Shown here one piece after another: positions 39,163 to 49,500 of a DNA stretch of 64,000 bases. Location: positions 62,001-126,000 of the forward strand of contig BGKB01000099.1 of NCBI GenBank assembly GCA_003116975.1, given 5' to 3'. Within the stretch, counting starts at the first letter, position 1. Each line of letters opens with the position of its first letter. The notes under the pieces were generated by a model. It was given only the letters and a program-made list of their open reading frames with translations, did not search any database and had not been told where the DNA came from. The translations under genes were made by a program, and so were the position numbers. The stretch is from Aurantiochytrium sp. KH105. Its lineage: Eukaryota > Sar > Bigyra > Thraustochytrida > Thraustochytriidae.

Positions 39163-40533
39163 TTAGCTTTCGCCCCGTAGTAATGCTTTGGCGAGCAAAA
39201 TGCCTGCCGTCCGGACCCGCTCCGGCTCGTCGACGCCAAAGGCGCTGAGACATTCCTGATATGCCTTGGTGTAACTAAAGTCAGAATCGTTAATGACCAT
39301 CATCTGGCCACGACTCTGCTCCTCGCTCGGATCCCACCAAGAGGAAACGACGGTGCACTGACGCTGCGGCTGCTGCGCATGCACGTGGCCGGGCGACTCT
39401 TGAAGCACAAAGTACGCATGAAAAACGTTGTCATCGACAAAAATGATACGACGTCTCTCAGGTTCAATTTCGTGCGTAATAAGGTGGGCGACAAGCTTGG
39501 CCTTGTCGTATCCGGCACTGAATACCCTCGTACCTTCGACGCGCTTGATTGTCACGCGCAAAGGGTCATTTCGTAGTTCATTGATGACAATTGGATCTTC
39601 GCCCAAAAGCCTGGCAGCAGCGTCAGAAAGTGGCTCCTCAGGTGCTGCAGCAGCTGCCACAGCTGCAGCGCCCACGCCTTGATTTGGATCAAGCACGGGC
39701 GTGCCGCGTGATGGTACAGGAGGCGGCGCGGTAGCCCGCGTACCGCGATGTGCCACATCGCTGCCAGACTCGATAAAGTACTTGAGCAGCGACTGTTCGT
39801 TCCCGCTACAACTCTTGCCCAACTTGGCAACAAGATCTTGTAACAAGGCTGGTGTAGACCGCGCAGTAGCGATAAAGAGCGGCACTTTGCGTGCCTGAAG
39901 CATGGCTAGTGTCTGAACAGTGTCTAACCCGCCACGAATTCGATTGGGGTTGTGCATTCCAGAATGGCCCGCGCCAGGAACATTGGCGAGGACTTTGTCA
40001 AAGTCAAAGACGACAGCTGTTGCTGACAGATCCTCATCCTGCAGTTTTGAAAAGAGTGTCGCAAGGCCTGCGCTTGTCTGTAGTCGCACGGGAATAGCGT
40101 TGATTCGGCCTTGTGAGACTGCATTGGACGGAAATACGGTCAATGGTGGCACAGGCGTGTGCAAGAGTCGGGATGGGCAGCTCTCTGTGCGTTCGAGAGC
40201 GGTCCTTCGCACTACTTGATCCCCCTCGCAAGCTAATTTTCCCGCACCTTCGCTGTGCCGTTGCGCTCTTGAGCGGCGACGACTTGCAGCGTTTGGTGAG
40301 GCCAGTGCTGCGTGAAACACCGGCGAGGCCGTTGCCGCGGGGGGAGTCGCGCGCACCGTCTGCTTTGGCAGCTGTAAAAGTGCCATCTTAGCTGAATCCT
40401 CCCCAGCCGCGCTCCGCGTCCGCGCGCGCCGTTTCGTGAGCGAATCCATGCCCTTTGCAGGCGCAGGTCCACGCAGCGGTGAGACGCTTTCCGTGCCACG
40501 AAGTGGAAGCAGGGTATTAGTATGGGAAGGCAT
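39163..40533 (-). CDS. HAD-superfamily protein, DUF2608-like
   Basis: A 456-residue protein with a disordered basic N-terminus (~1-150) and a HAD-type core. Motif I is VVFDFDKVLAN with the two aspartates at 177 and 179, motif II LFIATARS, motif III GYDKAKLV (lysine) and motif IV IIFVDDN. The DFDKV form and the FVDDN motif followed by an aromatic-rich strand resemble DUF2608-like HAD proteins. An Ala/Pro-rich insert (~255-310) interrupts the core between motifs II and III. All four motifs are present, so phosphatase activity is possible, but the substrate is unknown. Start is ATG 40533. Its leader region is shared with the divergent C2-FKBP-SAM gene. Confidence 0.75.
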   Translation of the reverse strand: MPSHTNTLLPLRGTESVSPLRGPAPAKGMDSLTKRRARTRSAAGEDSAKMALLQLPKQTVRATPPAATASPVFHAALASPNAASRRRSRAQRHSEGAGKLACEGDQVVRRTALERTESCPSRLLHTPVPPLTVFPSNAVSQGRINAIPVRLQTSAGLATLFSKLQDEDLSATAVVFDFDKVLANVPGAGHSGMHNPNRIRGGLDTVQTLAMLQARKVPLFIATARSTPALLQDLVAKLGKSCSGNEQSLLKYFIESGSDVAHRGTRATAPPPVPSRGTPVLDPNQGVGAAAVAAAAAPEEPLSDAAARLLGEDPIVINELRNDPLRVTIKRVEGTRVFSAGYDKAKLVAHLITHEIEPERRRIIFVDDNVFHAYFVLQESPGHVHAQQPQRQCTVVSSWWDPSEEQSRGQMMVINDSDFSYTKAYQECLSAFGVDEPERVRTAGILLAKALLRGES

Positions 40534-41015
40534 TTTGTGAAATGGGTACCGAAATCAAAGGCCCGCGCAAGGCCCACGTGAATTTGCGGCGCGTTTCGTC
40601 CAACAAGTCGAGGCGTGCGCCCCTGGACCAGTTCAACTCGTAAAGTTCTTATCGTCGCTCGCCACACCTTTGCTCCTTATACTTCTTCTGCTTCTTCTGC
40701 TCCTTCTGCTTTCTCGCTCCAAAGCAACGTTGAGAAAGATTTTGTTTTCACCAAATCTTTAGAGCCAGCAGCTGCAGGTGCTTCACACAGCGTGTAGCGT
40801 CCTAAGCCCGGATCCCACGTCGATTTCCCGTCGCCGTCGTTGCCGTCGTCGTCGTCGCCGCAAGCCGGTTCTGCCCTGGCGCCCCCGCCCTCCTGCACGG
40901 AAACGGACGCCCAGCCGCGAGCCAGCCCTTCTCGGGCCCGGTACGCAGCGCGCCTCCTCCGCGCCCGCGCGTCTTCTCCCCTCTCCCCGCCCGCGCCGCG
41001 GCGACGCGGGCTCGA

Positions 41016-41060
41016 GCTTGCGAAGCCCGAGCTTGCGAAGCCCGAGCTTGCGAAGCCCGA
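41016..41060. repeat. 15-bp tandem repeat, 3 copies
   Basis: Unit GCTTGCGAAGCCCGA at 41016, 41031 and 41046, perfect. Confidence 0.95.
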
Positions 41061-41110
41061 GCGAGGAGTTCTGGCGGCGACGGCGGCGAGAATGAATCCA
41101 TGCGCCTCGG

Positions 41111-41201
41111 CGCAAGTGGAGAATCGCAAGTGCGGAATGCGCCTCTCGCAAGTGGAGGCGGCGCGGCCGCAAGTGGCGCTCCGCGCGAAGCGCCACTTGC
41201 G
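41111..41201. promoter_or_regulatory. cluster of CGCAAGTG elements with a 13-bp-arm hairpin
   Basis: CGCAAGTG occurs at 41111, 41125, 41147 and 41168, and once inverted as CACTTGCG ending at 41201. The last pair forms an inverted repeat with 13-bp arms (41168-41180 and 41189-41201) and an 8-base loop. CACTTG is an E-box (CANNTG). It could be a transcription-factor cluster or a leader RNA hairpin. Confidence 0.6.
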
Positions 41202-41260
41202 CAGATTGACTGCCCCTTCGCAGTCCCACAAAGCGCGCGTCTTGCGCGGCGACCTGCGCG

Positions 41261-41292
41261 CGAGCGAGCGAGCGAGCGAGCGAGCGAGCGAG
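41261..41292. repeat. (CGAG)8 tetranucleotide repeat
   Basis: Eight perfect units in the GC-rich leader. Confidence 0.95.
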
Positions 41293-42176
41293 GGAGCGCG
41301 CGCTCCGCCCGCCCGTGCGCGCGCGACGGCTGGCTGGCTGGCGCGTGCGGCCTCCTGCCCCGGAGCCTCTCGCCCGCTCCTGGCCGCGCCCGCTGGATCC
41401 GGCCGCTGGACGCGGGAAAGGCGCGGCTCGGAAAGGCAGAGGGAGCGACGTGAACCCTCACAACGACAACGAAGACGACGACAAGAGCGACGCCTAGAGC
41501 AAGGCCTAGAGCGACGAGGAGGACTTTCCAGGCAGGAGCGTGAGATCGTCTCTTTCTCTCTCACAGACACGCACGCAGGCAGTCAGATTTGCTTTGTTGC
41601 AGCAAAGAGGCGCCAACCCTCCACCCCCACCCCCACCCCCCCAAAAAGAGATAGAACGTCGCAAAGGACGTCGAGAAAAAAGGAGACCAAAACCGTTTGT
41701 GTGGAGCCGTCGCGAGTCTCGCGACGGCCGCTGGAAACATAGGCTGCGTGCTAGCAAGCTTCGCCCGCGACGCGCCACCTCAACCGGCGGGCGAGGCTGT
41801 GTCAGTGTCAAGCGCGGACAAAATATCCAGGCCCCTGGCGGCCGCGACGGGCTCCGACCCGCGCGACCAGGATCTTCTTGTCGCGCTCCGACGTGAGCAG
41901 CAGGCGAGGTCTTCGCGAGGCCCTGACGTGACTTCGCACTTTAAGGGATCGACCTGCGACAACAACGCCAACGGGAACGAGACACCTCAAGAAAACCTCG
42001 AATTTGCATCGCGCGAGACTGAATCTCTTCCTGCACCTGTGCCAACGCAGCAGCGTTCCTCCACTTCTGTACTTGTGCCTCCGTATTCGAAAGACGGTCG
42101 TGGGCGGTCAGGATCAAGAGTCGTCCGCATTTCCAACGAAGGGAGCTGGAAAGCGGTTGCACCCCGCAAAAAGACC

Positions 42177-44426
42177 ATGGCTGGTGGAATGAGCGGCCGC
42201 TTGCAACTCAAGGTGTGCAGCGCGCGAAACTTGAGCAACGACCGCTCCATCTACCCTTTTGTCCAGGTTGTCAGCGGTCTTTACAAGGAAAAGACCCCTC
42301 ACCGCAAATGTACAATGGACCAAAAGACCGTTTATTGGAACCAAAAGTTCGTCGTCGATGAGGTCGCCGCAGGCGGTTCGCTGCGTCTCGAGATCAAAAA
42401 CAAAGAGTCTTTTCTTGCACCTCCGACGCTTATGGGTGTAGTCACCTTGCAAGTCCCGGAAACGCCAAATCAGCTCGAAGATGTGTGGATACCCATCTTG
42501 GAGCCCAAAACGATGGAAGCGACCTCTGCCGAATTGCATTGTGTCTTTCAGTTCGAGGCGAGAAACGCCAACTTTGCTGCGCCGCTATCGCCCTCTCGAT
42601 TTACAATGGGCGCGACGGCGTCGAATGGGTTCGACTCGGCCATGCGCACCGCGACCCCAGCATCGGGTCCAACTCGGAGCAGCACGATTACATCGACAAC
42701 CACAACGCCAGCGGCGGCCGTTGCTGCTGCGACAGCGATGCGCCCAGGCGCCGATGTAACGCGCGCGCGAGCCTTGCCGTCCAGCGCGGTAGACGCAAAG
42801 CAAGCCAGCAAGTCTGCCCGGCCTCTCTCCGGCTTTGATGGACATGCAGCGGCCTTGACCATCAACGAATTGATGGACTCGCTCGAAAAGGTGAAACGCA
42901 TCATTGAAACTCACAGTGGCGCTGGCATGGGCGGCAACGGAGCCGCCGTGGTCGTTCAAAGTTCAGATCCAGAACGACTCGAACTCCTGCGCAGTGCGCG
43001 TGACGAGCTTGACAATGTGCAGACCCAAATTGAGACCGAGTCTACGATTTCCAAAGAATGGCGGGCCAAATTGGTGGACTTGGCTTCGGCCTACGGAGCC
43101 GATCTGGCCGTTCTGCTAAGTGCCGAGGCTTGGGACGATGTAGATCGTCGTAGATCCAGAGTTGTGCCCAAGACCGGTGCCGCGCCTGGCAGCGGTGGAC
43201 CTCAAGAGGGCGCGAGCGACGGTAAAGCAGTCTTTCAAGAAACTACAAAGACCTTTGCCCTCGAGAGCCTCGATCTCTTTGACTCGCTGCTTGACAAGGG
43301 TTATGCCGTCGAAGTGATCGAATCCGGAAACGCAAACAGTGCACCCATTGTTCCTGGAGACAAAGTGAGCCTCGACTACACCGTGTACATATGGGACTCG
43401 GTTCACATGCTCGCCGTTTCGTACGCAGATTCGGCGACAAGTGGAGCCCTCGACTTTGTAGTTGGGGACGAAGAGCAACCCATGGGCTTGAGCCTTGGCG
43501 TTGAATCTCTTCACGAGGGCGCGCGCTTTTCCGTGTGTATCTCTCCTGCGTTGGCCTATGGAGAAAACGGAACGACGAATGTACCACCCAACACGCACGT
43601 TCTTTACGAAGCAACTGTTCTTAATGTGCAGCCCCACGCTGGGGCTGCTCCACCAGAGGAGTATGTCAAAGCTTGCGAGGCAGCAACAGCCGTGGAAGAT
43701 TCTCACACAAATTCCGATCCGAACTCGCGCCTCAAGACGAATCGTCTTTCCATTCGTTATCCGGCACGACAAAATCGAGTATCGCTGGCGCAACCTGCCG
43801 AGGGAGGCGATCCCCTTCCGCGTGAGCCTTCACCTTTGCCGCCTTCCCCACCGCGTTCGCGCTCGCCCTCGCCTCCGCTTCCTCCACCGGCGAATCACAG
43901 GTCACAGCGAACTTCTTCGGGAATGACTGCCACAGCTGCCAGCACTGTGTCAAATTCACCGAGATCAGAACGGACGCCGCCACCGCTGCCGCCACGTAGC
44001 GACTACAAGAACAAAGTGTCTGGTTTGAAGCAAGTCCCACCCCGACCATCGACGCGCAAGCTGCCTGCAAATGCGTCGAGCGCACCGACGCCAGCGCATG
44101 TTGGTTCTACGATCGCGCACACAGGCTCTGCGTCTACAGAGCCGCCGCTCAAACCCTCGATGTCTACATCCTCCGAATCAACGGCCGCGACAACTTCCGA
44201 GGTTCTCCCGACAGACGGCAGCGCGCCTCAATTTCGATCCGTGGATGGTTGGCTCGCCGACATTGGTTTCGATCAATTCGCCTCTTCCTTCCACGACCTT
44301 GGAGTCGAGGAACTCGCAGACTTTGGTCTTGTGCAGCGTGCAGATCTCGAAAGAATCGGAATGCGTCTCATTCAGGTCCGGAAATTCATCGCCCATGTTG
44401 CAAATCTTGGTATTACCATTGCATAG
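42177..44426 (+). CDS. C2-FKBP-SAM multidomain protein
   Basis: 749 residues from ATG 42177; the same frame is open back to 41697, so the N-terminus may be longer. The C2-type domain (~7-130) starts GRLQLKVCSARNL; the canonical calcium-binding aspartates are largely absent. A low-complexity region and a helix (INELMDSLEKVKRIIETH) follow. The FKBP-type prolyl isomerase domain (~380-490) shows VPGDKVSLDYTVYIWDS, ALDFVVG and ALAYGENGTTNVPPNTHVLY. The Trp that floors the pocket in FKBP12 is replaced (MGLSLGVESL), so catalysis and FK506 binding may be lost. A proline-rich linker with SH3-ligand-like PPLPPR runs ~540-680. The C-terminal SAM domain (~687-748, WLADIGFDQFASSFHDLGVE) is probably for oligomerisation. 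It looks like a membrane-linked scaffold; role unknown. Confidence 0.8.
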   Translation: MAGGMSGRLQLKVCSARNLSNDRSIYPFVQVVSGLYKEKTPHRKCTMDQKTVYWNQKFVVDEVAAGGSLRLEIKNKESFLAPPTLMGVVTLQVPETPNQLEDVWIPILEPKTMEATSAELHCVFQFEARNANFAAPLSPSRFTMGATASNGFDSAMRTATPASGPTRSSTITSTTTTPAAAVAAATAMRPGADVTRARALPSSAVDAKQASKSARPLSGFDGHAAALTINELMDSLEKVKRIIETHSGAGMGGNGAAVVVQSSDPERLELLRSARDELDNVQTQIETESTISKEWRAKLVDLASAYGADLAVLLSAEAWDDVDRRRSRVVPKTGAAPGSGGPQEGASDGKAVFQETTKTFALESLDLFDSLLDKGYAVEVIESGNANSAPIVPGDKVSLDYTVYIWDSVHMLAVSYADSATSGALDFVVGDEEQPMGLSLGVESLHEGARFSVCISPALAYGENGTTNVPPNTHVLYEATVLNVQPHAGAAPPEEYVKACEAATAVEDSHTNSDPNSRLKTNRLSIRYPARQNRVSLAQPAEGGDPLPREPSPLPPSPPRSRSPSPPLPPPANHRSQRTSSGMTATAASTVSNSPRSERTPPPLPPRSDYKNKVSGLKQVPPRPSTRKLPANASSAPTPAHVGSTIAHTGSASTEPPLKPSMSTSSESTAATTSEVLPTDGSAPQFRSVDGWLADIGFDQFASSFHDLGVEELADFGLVQRADLERIGMRLIQVRKFIAHVANLGITIA

Positions 44427-45232
44427 GCGAGGCACACAAATGAATGAAAGTAGACAATAACCTTATTTTTGGTGCAAAAAAAGACCCAGGCGCAGAAGAG
44501 TAGTGCGACCGAAGGTCGAGCCGCGTCTTTCCCCCCGCTTTTGCTTGCTCGCTCGTGCGTGTGCTTCCATATTTGCACTACGAGCGAGTACATCTAACTA
44601 CTGCGGGTTGTCTTTGGAGAGTACAGTAGGGCAGAGCAAAGCACAGAGCTAAGCAAAGCTCATTTGCCATTTCAATGATTATCACGCTTACGATAAGTAG
44701 TAGTAGTAGCCCTACCAAGGACCGAAGAAGTTCAATTCAAAGGTAAATTTGCATTTGTATTTGACCAAAAAAAGAAAAGCTACTTTTCTCTTCGCAAATC
44801 GGAGCCCCATACGAGGTTGCAACTTGCGCGATGAAAGTACGTCGTCTGAAATTCTGACTCTGTGCTTTCACGGACGTCTTTTGTTTTGCATGGTCCTGAA
44901 CTGTCGAGGACGCAGGAGAATAGAAGATACCAGCACCGGAAATCGTACGCACCTTTCTTAGTTTGTGCATGGTCTCTTTGCAAGGTACCATGTGCCTGCC
45001 TGTCACAATCACAAACATTTCTGAGTATGTATGGGAGAGGCAAGTTGTTTCTGTGACATCCATGCATGAAAATTACAAATGGGGTTAAAGATGTATGTGG
45101 ACGGAAAAGGAAAGTGTTTGCAGTGAAGGGATTTTTCCTCGCTGTGGCATTCAAACGTATATATCTTAGATCTTTATGGTTCAGAGACACTCTGTACTAT
45201 TACAAATCACCATCGTCTGGGCCTTTGCTCTT
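44427..45232. other. convergent 3' intergenic region
   Basis: 800 bp, AT-richer, with an AGCAAAGC...CTAAGCAAAGCTC motif (44635-44660) and a short TAG repeat near 44700. No supported gene. Confidence 0.55.
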
Positions 45233-46211
45233 TCAGGTCTCCAAAAGCTCAGCACTAAAAGCATCTTCCATGCCGAGCGAAGTCGCAGCCTCTTGACGCG
45301 TCTCTTCGCCCTGTCTTGGAAGCCAAAAGTACACGTAGAGCGTCGCCGTGATGGGCAGGTGATATGACAACAGTTTGAGAACAATGCGAATCTGTTCCTC
45401 GATGGCTGTGTCAAAATGTACGCAATCCTCGGGGTTCCTGATCATTTTCGGGCATTTGTTTCGGTTAGAATCAAGGTTAGCAATGGTTCGCTCGCTCTCA
45501 CTTCCACTCCACATCAACGTACTTGTAGACAGACTTGAGCCACAGATCGAGCGTGACCTGAGCGCTCGCGCCAATCGCGTTACAGACCAAAAGTACAAAT
45601 AGCGCCCGCTGCTGCTTCGCCACCTCTTCGACATTTCCTATCGAAGGATCTGTGTACACATGACTCCAGTGCATGGCACCAGCGAGTTTTCGCATTACCT
45701 TCAGACCTGGTATAGAAAAGAGTCCCACAATGAGCAGCTGGGAGACAGACATGACCAACCAGCGCGGGTGAAAGCAGAGATCTTTTCGACGACCCATGGC
45801 CACAAGAAAAATTAGCGTCAGGTATAGCGTTAACACACCCAGCAGGGGAAAGTAATACTTTGAGAACATGACAGGATCCATGCCTGTCTCCGCGGCTGCT
45901 TTGGCATAATTTGCGCATGTGATGAGCGACTGCACGCCTCGCGCGTACGCCGCCGCAAAGCTGAGCTTCTGATTCTTGTCGATCAGATATTTGAGCGTGA
46001 GAAAGAACGACTGCATCGTTCCAAGCGCCAGCATCAGAAGGTTCGAGGCGTACCATCGTGTCCGCACAAAGACGACGAGCATCCGCACCGTGGCAAAGAG
46101 GCACACAGCCAGCAGCAGGGCGCTCGCGAGGCCCAGGACCACCCCTCGCACGCACTCCCAGTGAAACATATCCGGAGGCCTGTCCGCGTCATCCTGGCAG
46201 TGTGGCCACAT
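45233..46211 (-). CDS. seven-transmembrane protein, one intron
   Basis: Exons are 45502-46211 and 45233-45437; the 64-bp intron (45438-45501) has donor GTGAGA, a CTAAC branch-like site and acceptor CAG. The splice joins DVEWK to NPEDCVHFDTAIEEQ, replaces an immediate TGA and gives a 304-residue protein. Seven hydrophobic segments follow a short polar N-terminus: VVLGLASALLLAVCLFATV; LLMLALGTMQSFFLTLKYLI; a segment around QSLITCANYAK; YFPLLGVLTLYLTLIFLVAM; LVMSVSQLLIVGLFSIPG; LFVLLVCNAIGASAQVTLDL; VLKLLSYHLPITATLYVYFW. The topology recalls TOM1/GPR137-like or GPCR-like proteins, but I recognise no family signature. ATG 46211 was chosen; the longer frame upstream runs into the promoter and the divergent gene. 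Confidence 0.75.
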
Positions 46212-46590
46212 GGCTTTTGCCGAAAGCCTGCCACGTTGAGCAAAGCCTCTCTGGGCCGGTAGAGACTGTCCACCGGGTCCGCCGAGCGAGCCAGCCTCTG
46301 GGGCCTCGAACGGACGTCCTGCGCTCTGGCCGCCTCGACAGAGGTTTGCTTTTTCCTTCTTTTTATTACGGCTGGAACATTTGGAGCTTACGAAACCCTT
46401 TTTTTCGCGGATGTGCGTTACGACCGGTATGCGCGGCCGGCGGGCCTTGCGTGAGAGTCCGTATTTTATAGCGTCTCGACAACACAGAGCATGTTGTTGA
46501 GCCTTTGTAGTAAGCCCAAGACGGGACGAAGCTGTAGAAGCGGACTTTGTGGCTAAAGCAGGAACGGAACACTGGCTGGGCCGCGGAGGC
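46212..46590. promoter_or_regulatory. shared divergent promoter region
   Basis: A 379-bp spacer between the head-to-head 7TM and WD40-like genes; both promoters must be here. No obvious TATA box or repeat. Confidence 0.5.
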
Positions 46591-49500
46591 ATGGCCAGCG
46601 GGGACAACGACGACGACGCCAAGGCATGGGTCACGGCCGAGTCCTCCCTCGCGCTTGAGCAGATCTCGGAGGAGGTCAACGAGGCCGATGACGACGCTGG
46701 CCCTGACGCTGACGTAGACGAAGCGAACTCGCAGCGACGTTTGAGCATCGACAGCAGGACCGAAGATGCTACAGCGAAAAATAGTAAGGGGAGAGGGCGC
46801 GAGAATGCGACCAAGACCGAAAGTCCGGGGAATGATGCCTCGAGTCAGCCAGAGCGTACGACCCAGGTGCTAGAGCTTCTCAGGGAAAATAGAAGATCGA
46901 GCATGTTCGAGTCTATGGAACGCATCCGCAGCCAGAAACTCGTTCAAGGCACGAGCAGACGCTCCCTCGCATCGCTCCGACGATCGAGCGCAATGTCCGT
47001 CACCTCGTCGCAGCGCAGCAGTCGCGAAGAGCTCGAAGATGCCATTATTGACGCGCTCCTCGCCAAAGACGTCAACGATTTGAGTGCCACAGAATTCAAG
47101 ACACTGGAAGAAAGTTTTTCAAAGAATGAACGTCGTGTCAACGAAATGCGGGAGAAGTTATCTCAGCACCAGGAATTTCATCAGAGCAAACGCGCAGCGG
47201 CATTGCAAGACGAGCTTGATAACATCGACGTCCGCGTCGAGTCAGAGCGGATGGAGCGCGAGAATCTCGAGGCCCAGCTTCAGGCGCTTCGAGAGCGCGA
47301 GGCGACCTTTGCGATTGAGGACGATAACCTTGCAGCCGAACTTCATGATATGGAACTTCAGCATCAACTTGAAAGTGTTGCTATGCTCCGAATCAAGGCT
47401 GACAAAATTAGAAGAGAGCGTGAGCAACTCGAGACTACTGAACGCGTCCGTAAGGTAGAGATTGAAGCGATTCTCGAAGAGAACGATCGAAGGAGCATCT
47501 CGGGCGAAGCGACGCTCAAACGTTTACTCGCAAGAGTAGGTACGTTACAAAAGGAGCTTCGCGAGCCAGTCTATGCCGAGGATCCCGAGTTTTCAAAGGA
47601 CATTAATGCAGCCTTTGCGCTCGTCGATGATGGGTCCAAGAACGCAGAGAGCGACTTTGCGAAGCTCTTTGACAAAGTCGCGCAAGTTCGTGAAGAGCGA
47701 TGGGAAAGCAAATTACGCGCACTGGAGAGCGAGCTTGGCGAGCTGTGCGAAGAACGAGCTCGACTCGCCGCCGAGGAACGCGAGGTCGAGAAACGTCGCG
47801 CGCATCACGAAAAGCTCGTTGCACAGGGGCTCGAGTACCTCGTGGAGCTTGAACTCGGGCATGCGCCTCCTGCGGACTACGTTCTTGCGAATCTCTTGCA
47901 AAATCAAGTTCCAGAACTTGTGCCGCAAACGCTAAGTCCAGAAACAGGTAAAGACGCAAGTTTTATTGATAGCAGCGGAACGCAGGATGACGAAACTTTG
48001 AAAGACAAGGATGTGGACGAACTCTTTGACGAGCTCGACACTTTCAACATAGACCACTTTGCAAAGCGTGTTGAAGAGGAAATTGAGGTCACGCAGTCGA
48101 GAATCGCAAGCCATCACGCAGATATTCAGACACTCGAAAAAGAGCGTCAGTGGGTTGAGAGCGATTCCGTCTTTGGCCCACACGAGCAAAAGGCCTATGA
48201 TGGCTCTCTCGGGCCAGCATCGTATCCCAAGGCATCGCTGCCTTCCTTTGAGATCGTGCGTGGCATCCTCATGGATGCCGTGAACGACTTCCTTGAATCG
48301 TATGAACCTTTTGACGTGGCTCAGCTTCGTCAAGAAGCCGAACAAGCCGTAGTAAAGTGGCAGGCGAGCGGATCTATGCTCGAACGCCGCATCCAGGAGG
48401 AGGATCGCGAAAATGCTGTGCGAATGGTTGCAGACGATATCACAAACAGCACCCTCGACTCTGTCCTGCGAGGAATATTCGGCGAGGTGGAAACAGCTCG
48501 TTTGCTCTCACGCAAGATCGCAGACAAGCTCGTGCTTGGATCTGTCTTTAGTTTGTGGCAAGGCGACGGCCAAGTACCGGATGAGATGAAGAACCAAGTT
48601 ACAAGCACATTTACAGAGCTCCAGCAGCGCAGAGATGCGCGAGATCTTGTTCAGCTTTCACACTCGAGAAAACCAACGACAACAATGCACCTCAAGCTGG
48701 AGAAGGCAATACTCCCGCAAGAAACAAGCGTCTTCAACTCCACAAACGCGGCATACAGCAAGGCCTCCATGCAACGGATTCGCGAAGAGCTCGAAAAAAA
48801 GCGCATGCGCGAGCAAGCATACGAGGAAGAGCTCGTCGAAAAGCGACTGGACCCTTCACTGGAATTAGAAGCAGAGGCAAACGGCGAAGCCAAGAAAGAC
48901 CGAGACGCAGACGATGGCGAAGAGAGCAGCAGCGAAGACGAGGAGGATGAGGACGCTACCAAACTACAATTTGCGCTTGTTCAGCCGATCGAACCTGAAA
49001 AGGTGACGGCTCGGACACCCGAGTTCCGACGTGTAGAAAAAGACTTTTGGAATGGAGTCACCTTTCGATCAAAGCACATCAAAGTGCGTAGCAGCCAGGG
49101 GGCTCCAACGGCACTCGCTGGGTCGGCAGGCGGCGATTATCTGGCCGTCGGTACTGGAACGGGTCGCATTCTCGTCTACGATGTGAGACCCGAGAAAGAG
49201 GCGCTGTTATTGCGCAAGTATCAGCCAAAGAACATGCCGGCGGCGATTGTGCAACTCGTATGGAGCACGGACCAGGGCTCCCTGCTGCTATCTCTTGACG
49301 AAGCGGGGACCGTCCGCCTGCTGAGCACCTTGCCATCTCCGCAACACGCTGGTAAAACACACGTCTGGCAAAAAGTTCTCAAGCCTGTCCTGCTCGAAGA
49401 ACTTCTCGAGATTACGTGGCAAGATTTTGATCGTCCAGTCCAGGAGAACCTCTACGATGACGACGACGATATTGAGCAGTACAAGGCGAAAATAAGGGCC

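Larger units (their letters stand above)
40534..42176. promoter_or_regulatory. 1.6 kb divergent region, GC-rich leader with repeated elements
   Basis: Holds a 15-bp tandem repeat (41016-41060), five CGCAAGTG elements with a hairpin (41111-41201), (CGAG)8 and an AC-rich tract near 41610. From 41697 to 42176 the frame is open into the C2-FKBP-SAM gene without an ATG, so part of it may be coding through an undetected upstream exon. Confidence 0.55.

Noticed and set aside
46212-46814. 200-residue extension of the 7TM frame
   Set aside because: It would overlap the divergent WD40-like gene and the only promoter space; composition is Ser-rich and non-conserved.
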